From: Lutibacter litoralis
Lineage (GTDB): Bacteria; Bacteroidota; Bacteroidia; Flavobacteriales; Flavobacteriaceae
Direction of reading: 5' to 3'
Assembly: GCF_014646675.1 (NCBI RefSeq)
Contig: NZ_BMNS01000007.1
Span: 124,001 to 188,000, forward strand
Length of the DNA stretch: 64,000 bases
The position numbers and the translations under genes are program-made. The first letter of the stretch is position 1. Every line of letters begins with the position of its first letter. Positions 18,007 through 28,151 of this stretch are shown piece after piece. Below the pieces are notes generated by a model, which did not search any database, had not been told where the DNA came from, and saw nothing but the letters and a program-made list of their open reading frames with translations.

Positions 18007-18591
18007 ATGATTTATAATAAAAAAATATGGTTGAAAGCAATTAGCTTCTTTACACTTTTACTGTTAACATCTCAGATTACTTTTTCTCAAGAGTATAATC
18101 TAGTTAATAATGAGTCTTCATTAAGCGTGTCAGGGACCTCTAGTTTGCACGATTGGACTATTGAAGCCAACGAGCAATCAGGCATCTTAGTTTTTCAAGA
18201 TTTTCAAAAAGGAGAAATAACAAAATGTTCTTTAGCAGTTGATGTAGAAGGATTAGAAAGTGGGAAGCGAGCAATGGATAAAAATACCTACAAAGCACTA
18301 AAGTATGATTCACATAAAACTATAAAATTTGATTTAGTTGAAGTTCTAGAAACTCTAGAGCAAAGCGACAAATCTTTTTTGATTAAGACCAAAGGTGATT
18401 TAATAATTGCTGGTGTAAAGAAACAAATTACTTTAAACTTTACTTTAATTAGTGAAGGGGAACAGGCAGTTTTAAAAGGTGAGAAGAAAATTAAAATGAC
18501 AGATTTTGACATTGACCCACCAAAAGCACTGTTTGGTACTGTTACTACTGGAAATGACATTACGATTTCATTTAATACAAAATTTAAATAA
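18007..18591 (+). CDS. YceI-like domain protein (first copy)
   Basis: 194 residues with a Sec signal peptide (LLLTSQITFSQ). The mature part follows the YceI pattern: SLSVSGTSSLHDWTIEA, then LAVDVEGLESGKRAMDKNTY, then YDSHKTIKFDLVEV, then ITLNFTLISEGE and the ending IKMTDFDIDPPKALFGTVTTGNDITISFNTKF. YceI proteins are periplasmic lipocalin-like barrels that in known cases bind polyisoprenoid lipids or amphiphiles. It is first in a three-gene block controlled by the 17955 promoter, 33 bp ahead of a porin-like gene. Confidence 0.85.
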   Translation: MIYNKKIWLKAISFFTLLLLTSQITFSQEYNLVNNESSLSVSGTSSLHDWTIEANEQSGILVFQDFQKGEITKCSLAVDVEGLESGKRAMDKNTYKALKYDSHKTIKFDLVEVLETLEQSDKSFLIKTKGDLIIAGVKKQITLNFTLISEGEQAVLKGEKKIKMTDFDIDPPKALFGTVTTGNDITISFNTKFK

Positions 18592-18624
18592 ATAATTAAA
18601 CAAACAATTAATATTAGAAGAACA

Positions 18625-19905
18625 ATGAAAACAACAATTAAAACAACAATGAAGCCAATAATTTTATTTTTAGCCTTCATAACAGGGTGCGGTTTATATG
18701 CGCAAAATAGAAATTTAGATAACTACAGACAACCTGATAAAAAGGGTATTAATGTATTTGAAAGTCCTAAAGATACTGTATCTACTTTCGATGGTGTAAA
18801 AGTAAGAATTGGTGGTGCCTTTGCATTACAGTATCAAGCTTTAGATAACGAGAACTCTGGAATTACACCTTTAAAAGAAATTGGTTACAATTTTAACTTA
18901 GCAACAGCTAATTTAGATTTTGACGTAGCACTTTATGATGGTGTTAATTTACATTTAAGAACCTATTTATCTTCTAGACATCACCCAGAACCTTATGTAA
19001 AAGGAGGGTATCTACAAATTGATAAATTAGATTTTGTCAGCGAAGGTTTTATGGAAGACTTAATGAAAAATACTACGATTAAGATTGGACATATGGAAAA
19101 TAATTATGGAGATACACACTTTAGGAGAACTGATAATGCGCAAGCACTTTTCAACCCATTTGTAGGTAATTTAATTATGGATGCGTTTACTACAGAAGTT
19201 GGTGCAGAAGTATATTACCAAACTGAAAGTGGGTTTTTAGGAATGGTAGGATTTTCTAATGGTAAATTAAATCAAAAAGTACTAAAATCAGATGGTTCAA
19301 CTGGTGGAGCGGCATTCTTAGCAAAATTAGGATATGACAAACAACTTTCTGATGACTTAAGATTGAGACTAACAGGATCTTTATACAATACTGGTTACGC
19401 TCAAAATGTATACTTATACACAGCAGATAGAGCTGGTTCTAGATATTATAGCATTATGCAGGATGCATCGGCTTCTGGTGATAATTTTAGATCAGGACGT
19501 TTCGACCCAGGATTTAAAAACAAAATCACAGCTATTATGATTAACCCATTTGTTAAATATGGAGGTTTAGAGTTCTTTGGAACTGCTGAGATTACTTCAG
19601 GTAGAAGCATGGCTGAAACGGATAGAAGAAAAACGCAACAATATGCTGGTGAACTTATTTATAGATTTGGTGAGTCTGAAAACCTATACATAGGTACTAG
19701 ATACAATACAGTAAATGCAGAGTTAGCTGGTGGTGATGATGTTAACATTAATAGATTCCAAGCTGGTGCAGGTTGGTTTATGAGTAAAAATATATTAATG
19801 AAAGCAGAATACGTTAATCAGTCTTATAAAGATTACCCAACAGGAAACCTTCTTGAAGATGGTAAATTTAAAGGACTTGTGGTAGAAGCTGTTATTAGTT
19901 TCTAA
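18625..19905 (+). CDS. Porin-like outer-membrane beta-barrel protein
   Basis: 426 residues. The N-terminal signal ends near GLYAQ. A Cys in ITGC could in principle act as a lipobox, but a barrel with YAQ cleavage is more likely. The mature protein is a series of amphipathic beta strands (VRIGGAFALQYQAL, NLATANLDFDVALYDGVNLHLRTYLSS, IKIGHMENNYGDTHFRRTDN) ending in a terminal aromatic strand FKGLVVEAVISF, as in channel proteins of Bacteroidota. A second ATG at codon 9 is an alternative start. The substrate is unknown. It lies between two YceI-like genes and is followed by a long terminator hairpin. Confidence 0.75.
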   Translation: MKTTIKTTMKPIILFLAFITGCGLYAQNRNLDNYRQPDKKGINVFESPKDTVSTFDGVKVRIGGAFALQYQALDNENSGITPLKEIGYNFNLATANLDFDVALYDGVNLHLRTYLSSRHHPEPYVKGGYLQIDKLDFVSEGFMEDLMKNTTIKIGHMENNYGDTHFRRTDNAQALFNPFVGNLIMDAFTTEVGAEVYYQTESGFLGMVGFSNGKLNQKVLKSDGSTGGAAFLAKLGYDKQLSDDLRLRLTGSLYNTGYAQNVYLYTADRAGSRYYSIMQDASASGDNFRSGRFDPGFKNKITAIMINPFVKYGGLEFFGTAEITSGRSMAETDRRKTQQYAGELIYRFGESENLYIGTRYNTVNAELAGGDDVNINRFQAGAGWFMSKNILMKAEYVNQSYKDYPTGNLLEDGKFKGLVVEAVISF

Positions 19906-19922
19906 AAAATATTGAATAAGTA

Positions 19923-19987
19923 AAAACAGGTCTCACTGTCGCTAAAAAGTTTCCTAATAAAACTTTAGACACTGTGAGACTTGTTTT
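19923..19987 (+). terminator. Long hairpin after the porin-like gene
   Basis: A 14-nt arm (19923-19936) pairs with 19974-19987 with a single G:T wobble. The large loop contains a nested AAGTTT/AAACTT stem, and the structure ends in TTGTTTTA. It separates the porin gene from the third gene of the block. Confidence 0.7.
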
Positions 19988-20016
19988 ATAATGAATAGAC
20001 CTAAATTTTAATTTTT

Positions 20017-20604
20017 ATGTTTCTCAATAAAACCTTAGTTTATTTTATTTTAGGTATGACAACTTTTTTTACATCAAAAAATGCTGTTTTCGAGACCTCT
20101 TCAGTTATAATTAAAGAAAGAAGTACTTTGTTAATAAAAGGAGAGAGTAATATAAATAACTTTTCTTGCCTTTATGATAATGATGAAATAAAAAAAACTA
20201 TTCCCATTAAATACACTGTTGAAGGTGATAAAATTAGATTTGATAAAACAGTTTTACTTTTAAATAATACTTTTTTCGATTGTGGAGGGAATGGGATAAA
20301 TAGAGATCTTAGAAAAACGTTAAACACAGAGGATTATCCTCAAATAGCTTTAACTCTAAATGAAATTGAAAGAACAGAAGACCCTTCTAAAATAAATGCT
20401 GAAATAGCTATAAAAATTGCTGGAATATCTCATAATTATAGAATTCCAATAGAAATTATAAAGAATCAAAATTTAATTGTAAACGGACAATTAAAAATAA
20501 AACTAACGGATTTTAACTTAAATCCACCCAAAAAACTATTCGGAATCATTGCCGTAGACAATAAAATTGAAATTACTTTCAATTTAGAAATAGAAGAGCA
20601 ATAA
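20017..20604 (+). CDS. YceI-like domain protein (second copy, diverged)
   Basis: 195 residues. An N-terminal hydrophobic segment (VYFILGMTTFFTS) acts as a signal peptide or anchor. The rest retains the YceI outline: TLLIKGESNINNFSC, a middle with two Cys residues (FSCLY and FFDCGG), a DLRKTLNTEDYPQIALTLNEI core, and the same ending as the first copy, IKLTDFNLNPPKKLFGIIAV. It is clearly related to 18007-18591 but diverged. The Cys pair may form a disulphide. It lies 29 bp beyond the hairpin. Confidence 0.75.
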   Translation: MFLNKTLVYFILGMTTFFTSKNAVFETSSVIIKERSTLLIKGESNINNFSCLYDNDEIKKTIPIKYTVEGDKIRFDKTVLLLNNTFFDCGGNGINRDLRKTLNTEDYPQIALTLNEIERTEDPSKINAEIAIKIAGISHNYRIPIEIIKNQNLIVNGQLKIKLTDFNLNPPKKLFGIIAVDNKIEITFNLEIEEQ

Positions 20605-21322
20605 AGTTAAATTCAAATACATTTGTAAACTTTTGTTTTATTCTAAACATCATTGTTAAATATTATAGTTTTTATTCCAACTAAAAGGAATTTGTGAACT
20701 AGAGTAATTTATAATTTCCTTCCTTAATATTAAACTTTTAGGAAATCGAGTTATGTTGCCACTTTTTCAATCATTTCCAAGATAATCACCACTATATTCC
20801 AAGATAGAACTTTAGTTTGAAAGATTTTATAAAATTTTCGGTTACAGAATTAGATCGTATTATTAAAATGGCTTAAGAAATTCGCCCACCTCTTGAAGTA
20901 ATACTTTTTCAGTTTATGTTGCCAGAAAAGGAGTAATTAAATTAATACGTGGCAATCTTAAAGAAGCTTGTTTTAAACATTGGCGAAAAAGAGTAAATAG
21001 TGTCTAAGTAAAAAGCATTTGAAAAAGCGAAATTCCGCGATTTCACGTTTTAGAAGTCCTCGAAAATGAGCCATCTCAGGCAATAAGATAATTAGGCGCA
21101 AAAAATATATTTATTTTGTAGTTCACTACAAATTTATTATTAATTAAGTTTAAATAATATATTTTAGCATATGAAACGAGTTACTTTAAAATAAGTACCT
21201 TTAAAATTGTAATTGTATTTATTGTTTGTAAATTATGGGTATTTAGCTATAATTTATTTTTAATTTTATGTTTTTAATTAAAAGTAGTAACAAAAGGTAA
21301 ACAAGTTAGTGTTTAATTAAAT
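20605..21322. other. Intergenic region with decayed gene
   Basis: 718 bp. The only gene-like content is the decayed TIGR03643 copy (20808-21096). The rest is AT-rich with no supported gene. The stretch just before the regulator at 21323 presumably holds its promoter, but no exact TTG...TAnnTTTG match was found. Confidence 0.5.
20808..21096 (+). pseudogene. Decayed second copy of the TIGR03643 family gene
   Basis: Translated pieces match the intact gene at 52343-52666 in order: ELDRIIKMA, then ILFQF, then IRGNLKEACFKHWRKRVNS, then ISRF and an AISGNKI-like end. Internal stops (after KMA, after PEKE) and frameshifts break it. Nucleotide similarity is still strong, for example GAATTAGATCGTATTAT is shared exactly. 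It has no start codon equivalent in frame with the rest. It represents a relict duplicate or an old locus left behind by relocation. Confidence 0.8.
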
Positions 21323-24142
21323 ATGTACATGAGAAATATTAAAACATTTTTTTTCTGTTTTCTATTATTCTTAACTACTTTTTTTATAGTGGGTCAAGAA
21401 TTGCCTCCTATAGAAAATTATTCATCAAAAATATATGATGGAGAAAATCAGAATTGGTCAGTTTCTCAATCAGAACATAAATTTATTTATATAGCTAATA
21501 ACAGCGGTTTATTAGAGTTTAATGGTTCAAAATGGCGCCTATATCCATCGCCAAATAATACTATTTTACGTTCGGTAAATGCCATTAACAATAAGATTTA
21601 CACTGGAGCCTATATGGAATTTGGCTTTTGGGAAAAGAATAATTTTGGAAATTTAGAATATACTTCATTAAGTGAGAAGCTAAAGGAATCTTTAATAGAG
21701 GAGGATTTTTGGAATATTATAGATTTTGATAAGTGGATATTATTCCAATCTTTAAATAGAATTTATATTTATAATACTTTAGATGAAACTTTTAAAATTA
21801 TAACTTCAGAAACGCAGCTTCCGAAAGCATTTAAGGTAGATGAAGGTATCTATTTTCAAAAAATGGGTAAAGGTGTTTTTAAAATTGAAAATGGTGAATC
21901 TGTATTGGTTTCAGAAGATACCATATTAAAAAATAAGATTTTAGTAAATATTTTTAGATCAGATGAAAAAATACTCTACCAAACTCAAAACAATGGTTTC
22001 TTTTACTTAACAACAAATGGTATTAAAAAGTGGGATATTAAATCGAACTCGTTAATTTCTACTTTAAGTGTATACAGTAGTTTGCAATTGGCAAATGGTA
22101 GTTTTATTTTAGGAACTATATCAAATGGAATTTACCAACTTGATAAAGAAGGGAATTTGTTAATGCATATAAATCAGGAAACAGGTTTAAATAACAACAC
22201 TGTTTTATCTATGTTTGAAGATGTCGATCAAAACCTTTGGCTTGGTTTAGATAATGGCATTAGTGTTGTAAATATGAATTCTCCATATAGGGTTTACAAT
22301 GATTTTGGAGGTAAACTAGGTTCTGTATATACTTCAGCAATTTTTAATAATAACCTTTATCTAGGCACTAATCAAGGATTATTTTATAAAGTACTAAACG
22401 CTAATGCCGATTTTGATTTTATTGAAGGAACTGATGGTCAGGTTTGGTGTTTTAAAGAGTATGATAATACACTTTTTTGTGGACATAACAAAGGGACATT
22501 TATTGTAAATAATAACAAAGCAACTCTTATAACTGACGTTATGGGTACTATGGAAATTAAATCTGTGGATGGCTACCCAAACATTTTAATTCAGGGTTAT
22601 TATAGTGGTTTAAATGTTATTGAAAAAATTAATAATACTTGGCAACTAAGAAATAAAATTGAAGGTTTTAGCCCAACAAGCCGTTTCTTTGATTTTACTA
22701 AAGATGGAAGTATTTTAGTGAATCATGAATACAAAGGGGTGTTTAAACTTGATGTTAATAGCGATTTTACTCAAGTTAAAAGTTATAAAATATTAGAAAG
22801 CGCACCAAAATCATTAAAGTCAGCGATATCTAAATATAACGGAGAAATTTTATATGCTTCAAATAAAGGGATTTTTAAATATAATGACCAAAAAAAGGAA
22901 TTTGAGAAAGATCCTATTTTATCGAATAGTTTTTTAGAAAATGATGAATTTGTGTCTGGTAGACTCGTTTTTGATGATAAAACCAATACACTGTGGGGTT
23001 TTACAAATAAAAGTATTATCCATTTTTCTCATGGTAAGATAGACAATACACTACAAAGTACAAAAATATTTTTACCTGCATCTTTTAGAAGTAGTCTTCC
23101 GGGTTTTGAAAGTATGGTTAATTTAAATAATCATTCGTATTTGTTCGGTACTTCAAGAGGCTATTTTCTTTTAGATAAAAAAAAGATTAGTAATAACAGC
23201 TTTGAAGTAACCATAAATTCAATAGAAAAAAGTACACAAAATGAAGAAAAAAAGTTTGTTCCCTTAATGGATAAAGGAAGCAAATTTAGCTCAAAAGAAA
23301 ACAATTTATATTTTAGTTATGGGGTGCCAGAATTTGATAAATTTAGCCAAGTTAATTTCCAATATCAATTAAAAGGTTTTTATAATAATTGGAGTGCTTG
23401 GTCTACAGATTCTGAGGTGTCTTTTAAAAATTTACCTTATGGAAGTTACACTTTTAATGTAAAGGCTCAAATTGGAAATAATTCAGCAAATAATACAGCA
23501 ACTTATTCTTTTGTAATTGATAGACCGTGGTATCTTTCTAATCAATTAATTCTTATATACTCAATTTTATTTATTGGTTTGATTTTCCTAGTGCATAGTC
23601 TGTATAGAAAATACTATTCAAATCAAAAACAGAAATTATTAAATAAAAAGCAACAAGAGTTTTCTATGGCACAGTTAGAAAGTGAAAAGGTAATTATGAA
23701 ATTGAAAAATGAAAAATTGCAACAGGAAATTGATAGTAAAACTAGGGAGCTTTCTGCTTCTACTATGAATATTATTAAAAAGAATGAAATATTAAATACT
23801 ATTAAAAATGAACTTTCACTTGTTAACGAAAAAGATAGAATAAAACCAGTAATTAAAATTATAAATAAAAATTTATCTAATACAGGCGATTGGAAATTAT
23901 TTGAAGAAGCTTTTAATAATGCGGATAGTGATTTTTTAAAGAAGATAAAAACCGTTCACCCAAACTTAACACCTAACGATTTACGATTGTGCGCCTATTT
24001 GCGTTTAAACTTATCTTCAAAAGAAATTGCACCATTATTAAATATTTCTCCAAGAAGTGTTGAAATAAAAAGATATAGGCTTCGTAAAAAAATGGAGTTA
24101 GATCACGAAAAGAGCCTTGTAGAATATATTTTAGAAATTTAA
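21323..24142 (+). CDS. Propeller / Y_Y_Y / HTH sensor-regulator of the PUL
   Basis: 939 residues. A signal peptide (FFCFLLFLTTFFIVGQ) leads to a large periplasmic beta-propeller of two-component-regulator type (repeated SLYxG / LWxG-like blades, e.g. NLWLGLDNGISVVN). A Y_Y_Y domain follows (about 660-740; FQYQLKGFYNNWSAW). One TM helix (about 747-765) leads into a coiled coil (about 770-860) and a C-terminal LuxR-type HTH (LTPNDLRLCAYLRLNLSSKE, then SVEIKRYRLRKKM). No kinase or receiver domain is present, so it is a one-protein transmembrane regulator. It sits upstream of the SusC/D genes and is inferred to sense laminarin fragments. Confidence 0.88.
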   Translation: MYMRNIKTFFFCFLLFLTTFFIVGQELPPIENYSSKIYDGENQNWSVSQSEHKFIYIANNSGLLEFNGSKWRLYPSPNNTILRSVNAINNKIYTGAYMEFGFWEKNNFGNLEYTSLSEKLKESLIEEDFWNIIDFDKWILFQSLNRIYIYNTLDETFKIITSETQLPKAFKVDEGIYFQKMGKGVFKIENGESVLVSEDTILKNKILVNIFRSDEKILYQTQNNGFFYLTTNGIKKWDIKSNSLISTLSVYSSLQLANGSFILGTISNGIYQLDKEGNLLMHINQETGLNNNTVLSMFEDVDQNLWLGLDNGISVVNMNSPYRVYNDFGGKLGSVYTSAIFNNNLYLGTNQGLFYKVLNANADFDFIEGTDGQVWCFKEYDNTLFCGHNKGTFIVNNNKATLITDVMGTMEIKSVDGYPNILIQGYYSGLNVIEKINNTWQLRNKIEGFSPTSRFFDFTKDGSILVNHEYKGVFKLDVNSDFTQVKSYKILESAPKSLKSAISKYNGEILYASNKGIFKYNDQKKEFEKDPILSNSFLENDEFVSGRLVFDDKTNTLWGFTNKSIIHFSHGKIDNTLQSTKIFLPASFRSSLPGFESMVNLNNHSYLFGTSRGYFLLDKKKISNNSFEVTINSIEKSTQNEEKKFVPLMDKGSKFSSKENNLYFSYGVPEFDKFSQVNFQYQLKGFYNNWSAWSTDSEVSFKNLPYGSYTFNVKAQIGNNSANNTATYSFVIDRPWYLSNQLILIYSILFIGLIFLVHSLYRKYYSNQKQKLLNKKQQEFSMAQLESEKVIMKLKNEKLQQEIDSKTRELSASTMNIIKKNEILNTIKNELSLVNEKDRIKPVIKIINKNLSNTGDWKLFEEAFNNADSDFLKKIKTVHPNLTPNDLRLCAYLRLNLSSKEIAPLLNISPRSVEIKRYRLRKKMELDHEKSLVEYILEI

Positions 24143-25114
24143 TTATATTTTTTTGAAGTCAATATGCAACCTTTAATAACTAAGAAGAATCTAAATCAAT
24201 TAAATAGCTCAGGATTGATACAGTTTTATTAGGGGAATTACTTATTGTTCGTTCGTTTCTAATTTAAGGTTATTAATAGTGTTATACCATAAATAGACAT
24301 CTCAATTTCATTTATTATTCGAAGCATAGGAAAGTAGCAGTAAATAATTCAGTCTTATTTGGTTGTTATATTTCATTATCTTTTACTCATTTATTTTAAA
24401 TTAAAGAATGTATGATGCGCTAAAAAGCGCCAAGAATGCGTTGTTTTATTATTATTCATTTTTTTTAGGGTGCTGCTCAGCGTACTACCAGGTTGAGCGC
24501 TTATATGGAAGGGAAAATTAGTTCTTAGTAATGTACATTGCTGCCAACCCTTTTTCGATCAATCCTATTAGCGACTTCGATACTTAAATTAGGGCCTCTT
24601 GCTAATCCAATAATTCTTTAGGAAATATGTTTATAAAAAACATTAAAAAAGCGCTTAAAATGTTTGGTTTATTTATAAGTTATATCGGATTCTAAGATTT
24701 TTTTGTTCTAACTATTTTTTAGAGTTCTGAATAACTCAATATATTGCGTAGTCTAATATATTATTTAGTGTATAATTTGTTAAAAAATGAACTTAGATAA
24801 TATAAAGTGCCTTGTTGAGTGTATTTAAAATGTTTTATCACTGCTACAAATAAAATAATCACCTCAACATCACCACAACATTTAGTGTACTACAACCTTT
24901 TAGTAAAAAAAATATTAACTTTTTTTTAAGACTTTTAAATTTCTTATAAATAGTTGTATTTCCTATAACTTACACATTATTGATGCTATTTTAATCATAA
25001 AATATGTTATATTAATATCTTGAAATTACATTATTGTATGTTTATTGTATAGGTTGTTTTTGAAAAGCCAAGTAAAATTAAATGTAATTTTATAGAAACT
25101 TAATTCAAATATAT
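24143..25114. other. Long intergenic region before susC-like gene
   Basis: 972 bp with no supported gene. A 37-codon open frame (24408-24521) has no recognisable family. A GCGC-N5-GCGC mini-hairpin lies near 24418. The nonamer TTTAGTGTA occurs twice (24764-24772 and 24881-24889) and could be part of a regulator site, although this could be chance. The region should contain the PUL promoter, but no exact consensus was found. Confidence 0.4.
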
Positions 25115-28100
25115 ATGAAGTCAATTATTTTATCAATTTTTGTTGGTTTAATGGGCTTAATAGCCACAGGACAAACCTACGAAATAAATGGTATCGTTTC
25201 GGATTCAGGAGGTAACCCTTTACCTGGAGTTTCTATAGTAGTGAAAAACACTACTAAAGGTGTTTCAACAGACTTTGATGGTAACTTTACAATTATCGAA
25301 GTACAAAATGGGGAAGTGTTAGTTTTCTCATATTTAGGGTTTATAACAAAAGAAGTTGTTATAAACAATGCAAATTATTTAGAAGTAGTCTTAGCTGATA
25401 ATACACAATCTCTTGAAGAGGTGGTTGTTATTGGTTATGGAACACAAACTAAAAAAGAAATTACTGGAGCCGTAACTGTTGTTGGTTCTGAAACTATTGA
25501 AAAGCTTAAGCCAACTCAGGTTGAGCAAGCTTTGCAAGGACAAGTTGCAGGTGTAAATGTAACTACTAATTCAGGATCTCCTGGAGGAAGTTCAACAATT
25601 AGTATTAGAGGTGTTTCTACAAATGGAGACAGTAGACCTTTAATTTTAGTTGATGGAAACGTTGTTGAAGATCTAAGTGTTGTAAACCCAAACGACATAG
25701 AAAGTATAAATATACTAAAAGATGCTACAGCTGGTATTTACGGTGTTAGAGCTGCAAATGGAGTTATTTTAATTACAACAAAAACGGGGCGAAAAGAAAT
25801 GCCATTAACTGTTGAATATAATGGTTATTTAGGATTACAAAGTACAACCCGAAAAATGCCAGTACTTAATGCTTCAGAATATGCTTTAATAGTTAATGAA
25901 GCTTTTGCAGCGGGCGGCAGTACACCTCCTTTTACAAACATATCAGATATAGGGGCTGGAACTAATTGGCAAAATAAAGTTTTTGAAATAGCACCAATTC
26001 AAAGTCACAACGTTTCATTAAAAGGGGGTAGAAAAAAATCATCCTATTCTCATAGTACTTCTTACTTAACTCAAGATGGTATTGTTGGAGGAGATAAATC
26101 TAACTTTAAACGATTTACTACAAGTTTAAGCTATAATTTGGATTTATTGGAGAATTTTAAATTTAAGTCTGGAGTTACTGCAACCTCAACAAATAAAAAA
26201 AATCTACCAGAAAATGCTTTAGGTTCTGTGCTTTTCAATGCATTAAATATGGCTCCTAATCTTCCAGTGAGAGATTCAAATGGAGAATTTTCCTTAGCAG
26301 ACGGTTTAGGGGGCGAAGTAATTAATCCAATTGCTCAAATGGAGAATACATACAATACAACTAGAGTAATTAAATATAACGGTTTTGCGGGATTAAAATA
26401 TACATTTTTAGACCATTTTACGGCTGAAGCTAATTATCAATTTAATTATGCTGAAGTAAGATCAAAGAGTTTTGATCCTGTAGATTTTTACGGTGTTGGT
26501 AAGGTTTTTAATACAGTTAGAAGTAGTGTTTTTGAAGGATTTGATGTTTATAGAGATTATACTTTTGATGGTTTTATTAAATATGAAAATACTTTTAATG
26601 ATACGCATAAGGTTAATGTACTTTTAGGTACTTCAGTTTTCAAAACAACAGGTTCATTCTCAGGCATGATAGGTCGTGATATTACAGATAATAATGTTGC
26701 CAATGCATTTGTGGATAAAGCCTTAGAAAAAGAAAATATTTACGCAGAGTTAGGCAGAAACCCAACATTTGACGCTAGATTATTGTCCTATTTTACAAGA
26801 TTACAATATGACTATAAAGGTAAATATTTATTATCTGCAGTAGTTCGTAGAGATGGTTCTACAAGATTTGGACCAGGTAACAAATTTGGATATTTCCCTT
26901 CTGGATCAATTGGATGGATTATTTCAGATGAAGATTTTATGAGTGATAATAACTTTTTTCAATTATTAAAAGTGAGAGCTTCATACGGTATATTAGGTAA
27001 TGATAGAATTCCTGATTATAGATTTACATCACTACTTACTGGTGAAGGAACTTATTTCTTCGGAGGAAATGACTTAGAGGATGAGTATTATGGTGTTGCA
27101 AGTGGTCCAATCTCAAATCCAGAAATTAAATGGGAAAAACAAAAAACATTTGATATAGGGCTTGATTTACGATTTCTAGATAATAAAATTGATATAACTA
27201 CAGATTACTTTAAAAGAAGAACTGAAGATTTATTGGTATCTCCTCAAGTATCAGGACTATTAGGTACTGGTGCTGCTCCTGTAGTAAATGCAGGAATTGT
27301 AGAAAATGAAGGGATAGAATTTGCAATTGGTTTCTCAGAAACTTTAAATGATGATTTTAAATTTAGTATCAAATACAATGTTACTGCAATAAAAAATAAG
27401 GTTATAGCAGTAAGTGGTGATGGTGAATATCTTGAAGGAGGTCAATTTGGAATATCGCAACCAGCTATATCAAGAATGGAAGCAGGGTATCCTTTAGGTT
27501 ATTTTGTTGGGTATGAAACTAATGGTATTTTCCAAAATCAAAGTGAAATAGATAATACGGCAGTTACAGATTTAGGAGCTCAGCCAGGAGATTTAAGATT
27601 TGTAGATCAAAATGGTGATGGCGTTATAGATTTAGATGATAGAATAGATCTTGGTAATCCGTTACCAGATGCTACAATGGGACTTAATATTTCATTTGAT
27701 TACAAAAAATGGGATTTTGCAGCTTATGCTTTTGCATCAGTTGGAAATGAAATTGTTCGTAATTACGAACGTAACCAGGCATTAGTTAATAAGCCTAATT
27801 TTTATTTAGATCGTTGGACTGGAGAAGGCACAAGTAATAGCTCACCAAGAGTTACAACTGGAGCTTCCTCAAATACTGTTTTTTCTGATTTTTATGTTGA
27901 AGATGGTTCATTCATTCGTTTACAAAATGTACAATTAGGATATACTTTTAATACAGATTCAAGTGATTCTAGTGTTGAAAAGTTACGTATATATCTTTCA
28001 GGAAGCAACCTACTTACTTTGACTGAATATAGTGGTTATGATCCAACAGCAGGGACAGGTATACCAATTGGTGGTGGAATAGATCAAGGGTTTTATCCAA

Positions 28101-28141
28101 ATGCTGCGTCATTATTGTTAGGTGTTAACTTAAAATTTTAA
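25115..28141 (+). CDS. SusC-like TonB-dependent receptor
   Basis: 1008 residues. Signal peptide (residues 1 to ~20), a carboxypeptidase-regulatory-like N-terminal domain (YEINGIVSDSGGNPLPGVSI to about 105), a TonB-box-like SLEEVVVIGYGTQ, the plug (EALQGQVAGV-type, IRGVSTNGDSRPLILVDG, DIESINILKDATAGIYGVRA) and a 22-strand barrel ending LLLGVNLKF. It imports glycan oligosaccharides across the outer membrane with its SusD partner. It starts the catabolic part of the PUL and is followed 10 bp later by susD. The downstream enzymes point to beta-1,3-glucan as substrate. Confidence 0.96.
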   Translation: MKSIILSIFVGLMGLIATGQTYEINGIVSDSGGNPLPGVSIVVKNTTKGVSTDFDGNFTIIEVQNGEVLVFSYLGFITKEVVINNANYLEVVLADNTQSLEEVVVIGYGTQTKKEITGAVTVVGSETIEKLKPTQVEQALQGQVAGVNVTTNSGSPGGSSTISIRGVSTNGDSRPLILVDGNVVEDLSVVNPNDIESINILKDATAGIYGVRAANGVILITTKTGRKEMPLTVEYNGYLGLQSTTRKMPVLNASEYALIVNEAFAAGGSTPPFTNISDIGAGTNWQNKVFEIAPIQSHNVSLKGGRKKSSYSHSTSYLTQDGIVGGDKSNFKRFTTSLSYNLDLLENFKFKSGVTATSTNKKNLPENALGSVLFNALNMAPNLPVRDSNGEFSLADGLGGEVINPIAQMENTYNTTRVIKYNGFAGLKYTFLDHFTAEANYQFNYAEVRSKSFDPVDFYGVGKVFNTVRSSVFEGFDVYRDYTFDGFIKYENTFNDTHKVNVLLGTSVFKTTGSFSGMIGRDITDNNVANAFVDKALEKENIYAELGRNPTFDARLLSYFTRLQYDYKGKYLLSAVVRRDGSTRFGPGNKFGYFPSGSIGWIISDEDFMSDNNFFQLLKVRASYGILGNDRIPDYRFTSLLTGEGTYFFGGNDLEDEYYGVASGPISNPEIKWEKQKTFDIGLDLRFLDNKIDITTDYFKRRTEDLLVSPQVSGLLGTGAAPVVNAGIVENEGIEFAIGFSETLNDDFKFSIKYNVTAIKNKVIAVSGDGEYLEGGQFGISQPAISRMEAGYPLGYFVGYETNGIFQNQSEIDNTAVTDLGAQPGDLRFVDQNGDGVIDLDDRIDLGNPLPDATMGLNISFDYKKWDFAAYAFASVGNEIVRNYERNQALVNKPNFYLDRWTGEGTSNSSPRVTTGASSNTVFSDFYVEDGSFIRLQNVQLGYTFNTDSSDSSVEKLRIYLSGSNLLTLTEYSGYDPTAGTGIPIGGGIDQGFYPNAASLLLGVNLKF

Positions 28142-28151
28142 TTCAAGAATT

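Noticed and set aside
18288-18680. 130-residue minus-strand open frame
   Set aside because: Antisense to the first YceI gene and the porin start. Its hydrophobic N-terminus reflects the AT-rich intergenic DNA.
24418-24432. GCGC-N5-GCGC mini-hairpin
   Set aside because: Very short stem with no T-tract. Not supported as a terminator.
24408-24521. 37-codon frame (MYDALKSAKNALFYYY...)
   Set aside because: No recognisable family and no conserved neighbour. Probably chance, kept only as a note in the intergenic entry.
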